From Otis tarda (Eukaryota > Chordata > Aves > Otidiformes > Otididae): a DNA stretch of 64,000 nt. Below, piece by piece: positions 62,501-64,000 of this stretch; the stretch's first letter is position 1, and the number at the start of each line of letters is the position of its first letter. Below the pieces are notes generated by a model. The model had not been told where the DNA came from. It did not search any database and saw nothing but the letters and a program-made list of their open reading frames with translations. A program made the translations under genes and the position numbers. The stretch lies in the NCBI GenBank assembly GCA_026413225.1, contig CM048552.1, forward strand, positions 184,670,053 to 184,734,052, read 5' to 3'.

Positions 62501-64000
62501 ATGATGTACTGTGAAGCTGGTTCACTTGCTGCTACAGTTACAAAGCTTATTACTGTTCTGAAGATTTCTTTTTTTTAAATGCAGAGGCTAAAGAGTTAAA
62601 TGATTACTCCAAAGTGTATTAGTGGATAAAAATAAATTGTGTAGGTTTGTGTGGAGAGGTTTTATAACACTAACATACAACTGGAAAAGCAGACAAGTAT
62701 TTGGAAGTTCAAGCCCATCTTAGGTTTTAAGTAGAAGCAACAAATTTCATGCTACGAGTTGGGAACAATCACTGTCTGTTCAGTTTAATGATGGACATCT
62801 GTTTCAGGATTTGAAAGACAGAGCTGACTGGCCAGAGACTTGTGAGCAATGGCAAAGGTGGTAATAGTCTTCAGCCACTTTGGGACAGATGCCAAGAGAT
62901 AGGCTATTTTCGCTCAGAGAGTAGGAGGGAGTTAGCTGGCAAGGAAACATAGGAAAAAATAAATTGTGCCATAAAACTAATCTCTCTTTTTAAAAATAAG
63001 ATTTTAGTATCCAATAGATTTGTGAATTTTCATTTCCAGGATTCTTCTCTAAAGGTCTTCCTTTTGAGGATGAGATTTGAGGCATCAGAGGCAGAATGAC
63101 TCCCATACAAAATTATCCCACTGGCAGCCAGGCGTCTGTCCCTTATTGATCATGTGCATCTCTTCTGCTGTACATTGTGCTGCTTTGGATTCATCCACAC
63201 AGTTTGCCTGAAAGCACTTGATGACCTTCTGGGTCACCTTTTTTGGTTCCAAGGAGCTTGATGGTTTTTTGTTATTGAGGGTGGTTTTGGGGGTGGATGG
63301 GATTATGTGCTGACAGATGTTGTTGGGGCTCTGTGGTGACTGGGGTTTGTTTGGGGTGTGCTGGTCTTTGCAAATCTTGCTTCTGATGATGAATCTGAGA
63401 AATGCAGGAAGTCTTTTTGGAAGCAATAAAAGTTTCTGTAAAAATATATGGTCATGTTGTGCAGATTATAATAGATAAATACTTTTTAATATGCATTCTG
63501 AAATAGGATGATGTGTGGCAACAAGGGTCCTCTGCTTGCTTGGAAGGGTTGGTTTTTTTTTTTGGACTACCGTAACTTTGAGTGTGCTACTTAGGTTTCT
63601 CCTGAAGAAATACCGTCCATGTCCTTGAAGTGTGTCTTCACTTAGTGAAGACTGGTTTTATATTGGTGTGGTTGCCTTGAGTGCTGTTTCTGGAGCAGAT
63701 GAGGCAGTGTCCAAGGGCCATTAAAGCATCCTTTGGGCAGGATGTAGCCATGTTTGTCTGTGGATTTTCCTGAGTATCACAATTTGTTAGTTTTTATGTA
63801 TTTGTCATTGTATGTCAGAGCTGATGTCAACAGAGGTGGAGTGAAAATACCGTCTCAGTTTGGATTCCTCTACTAATATGAATTCTCTCTCCAGGTTTGG
63901 GCACATCATACAGGCTCTGTTTCTGGGGGGTTTTATTGGTTAAAGCAGAGATGCATATCTGAAAAGCTTATTGTGCTGAGGACAAAATGCTTAGTTTATG
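56507..64000 (+). other. GTF2F2: GTF2F2 intron, 5' part, running off the window
   Basis: The intron begins at the GTAAGG donor in phase 0. It holds a T11 run at about 56811, a very short CR1 3' end at 60752 and no other recognised feature. The open frame at 58280-58606 (+) starts with GTG and the one at 63085-63426 (-) with TTG. Neither resembles a protein I know. Confidence 0.85.
60752..60797 (-). mobile_element. Short CR1 3' end, antisense
   Basis: AAGAATCATAGAATAGTTAG followed by GGTTGGAAGGGACCTTTAAA is the reverse complement of the last 40-odd bases of a CR1 3' UTR with one tail unit. Similarity stops at about 60797. Confidence 0.85.

Noticed and set aside
63085..63426. 113-codon minus-strand frame rich in Pro, Lys and Ser
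   Set aside because: It starts with TTG, has no known homologue that I recognise, and comes from G/T-rich plus-strand sequence.

Overview
This window is nuclear DNA from a bird. It is AT-rich, intron-like sequence carrying many 5'-truncated CR1 LINEs, the dominant avian retrotransposon, and two LTR segments of a kind common in avian endogenous retroviruses. The only cellular protein-coding sequences I can support are KCTD4 and two internal exons of GTF2F2. In human these genes lie together on 13q14, with KCTD4 antisense inside GTF2F2, so the window shows the same arrangement. The species cannot be fixed from the sequence.

Layout: 1-684 is a CR1 copy cut by the window edge, and about 1690-2095 is a much older CR1/L3-like 3' end. 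KCTD4 lies on the minus strand at 9683-10456 as one uninterrupted coding exon. GTF2F2 runs on the plus strand. An 82-bp exon at 19796-19877 and a 100-bp exon at 56407-56506 are separated by a 36,529-bp intron. The first GTF2F2 exons lie left of the window and the winged-helix exons lie right of it. The long intron holds a CR1 with the reverse-transcriptase FADD motif (22280-23254), a CR1 3' fragment (26671-26800), a head-to-tail CR1 pair (29981-31258), a solo ERVL-like LTR (42264-42816), another CR1 3' end (48287-48555) and a second LTR-type block (52462-53400). Both LTR blocks are antisense to GTF2F2.

Functionally, GTF2F2 encodes RAP30, the small subunit of general transcription factor TFIIF, and KCTD4 is a BTB/T1-domain protein. 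They are read from opposite strands of the same locus. There is no operon and no CRISPR, phage or bacterial content. I found no convincing new multi-gene system. The most interesting leftovers are non-coding: a palindrome plus long hairpin near 48.7 kb, two clusters of developmental transcription-factor motifs (25.4 and 38.7 kb), the CR1-on-CR1 junction, and homopolymer or strand-asymmetric tracts.
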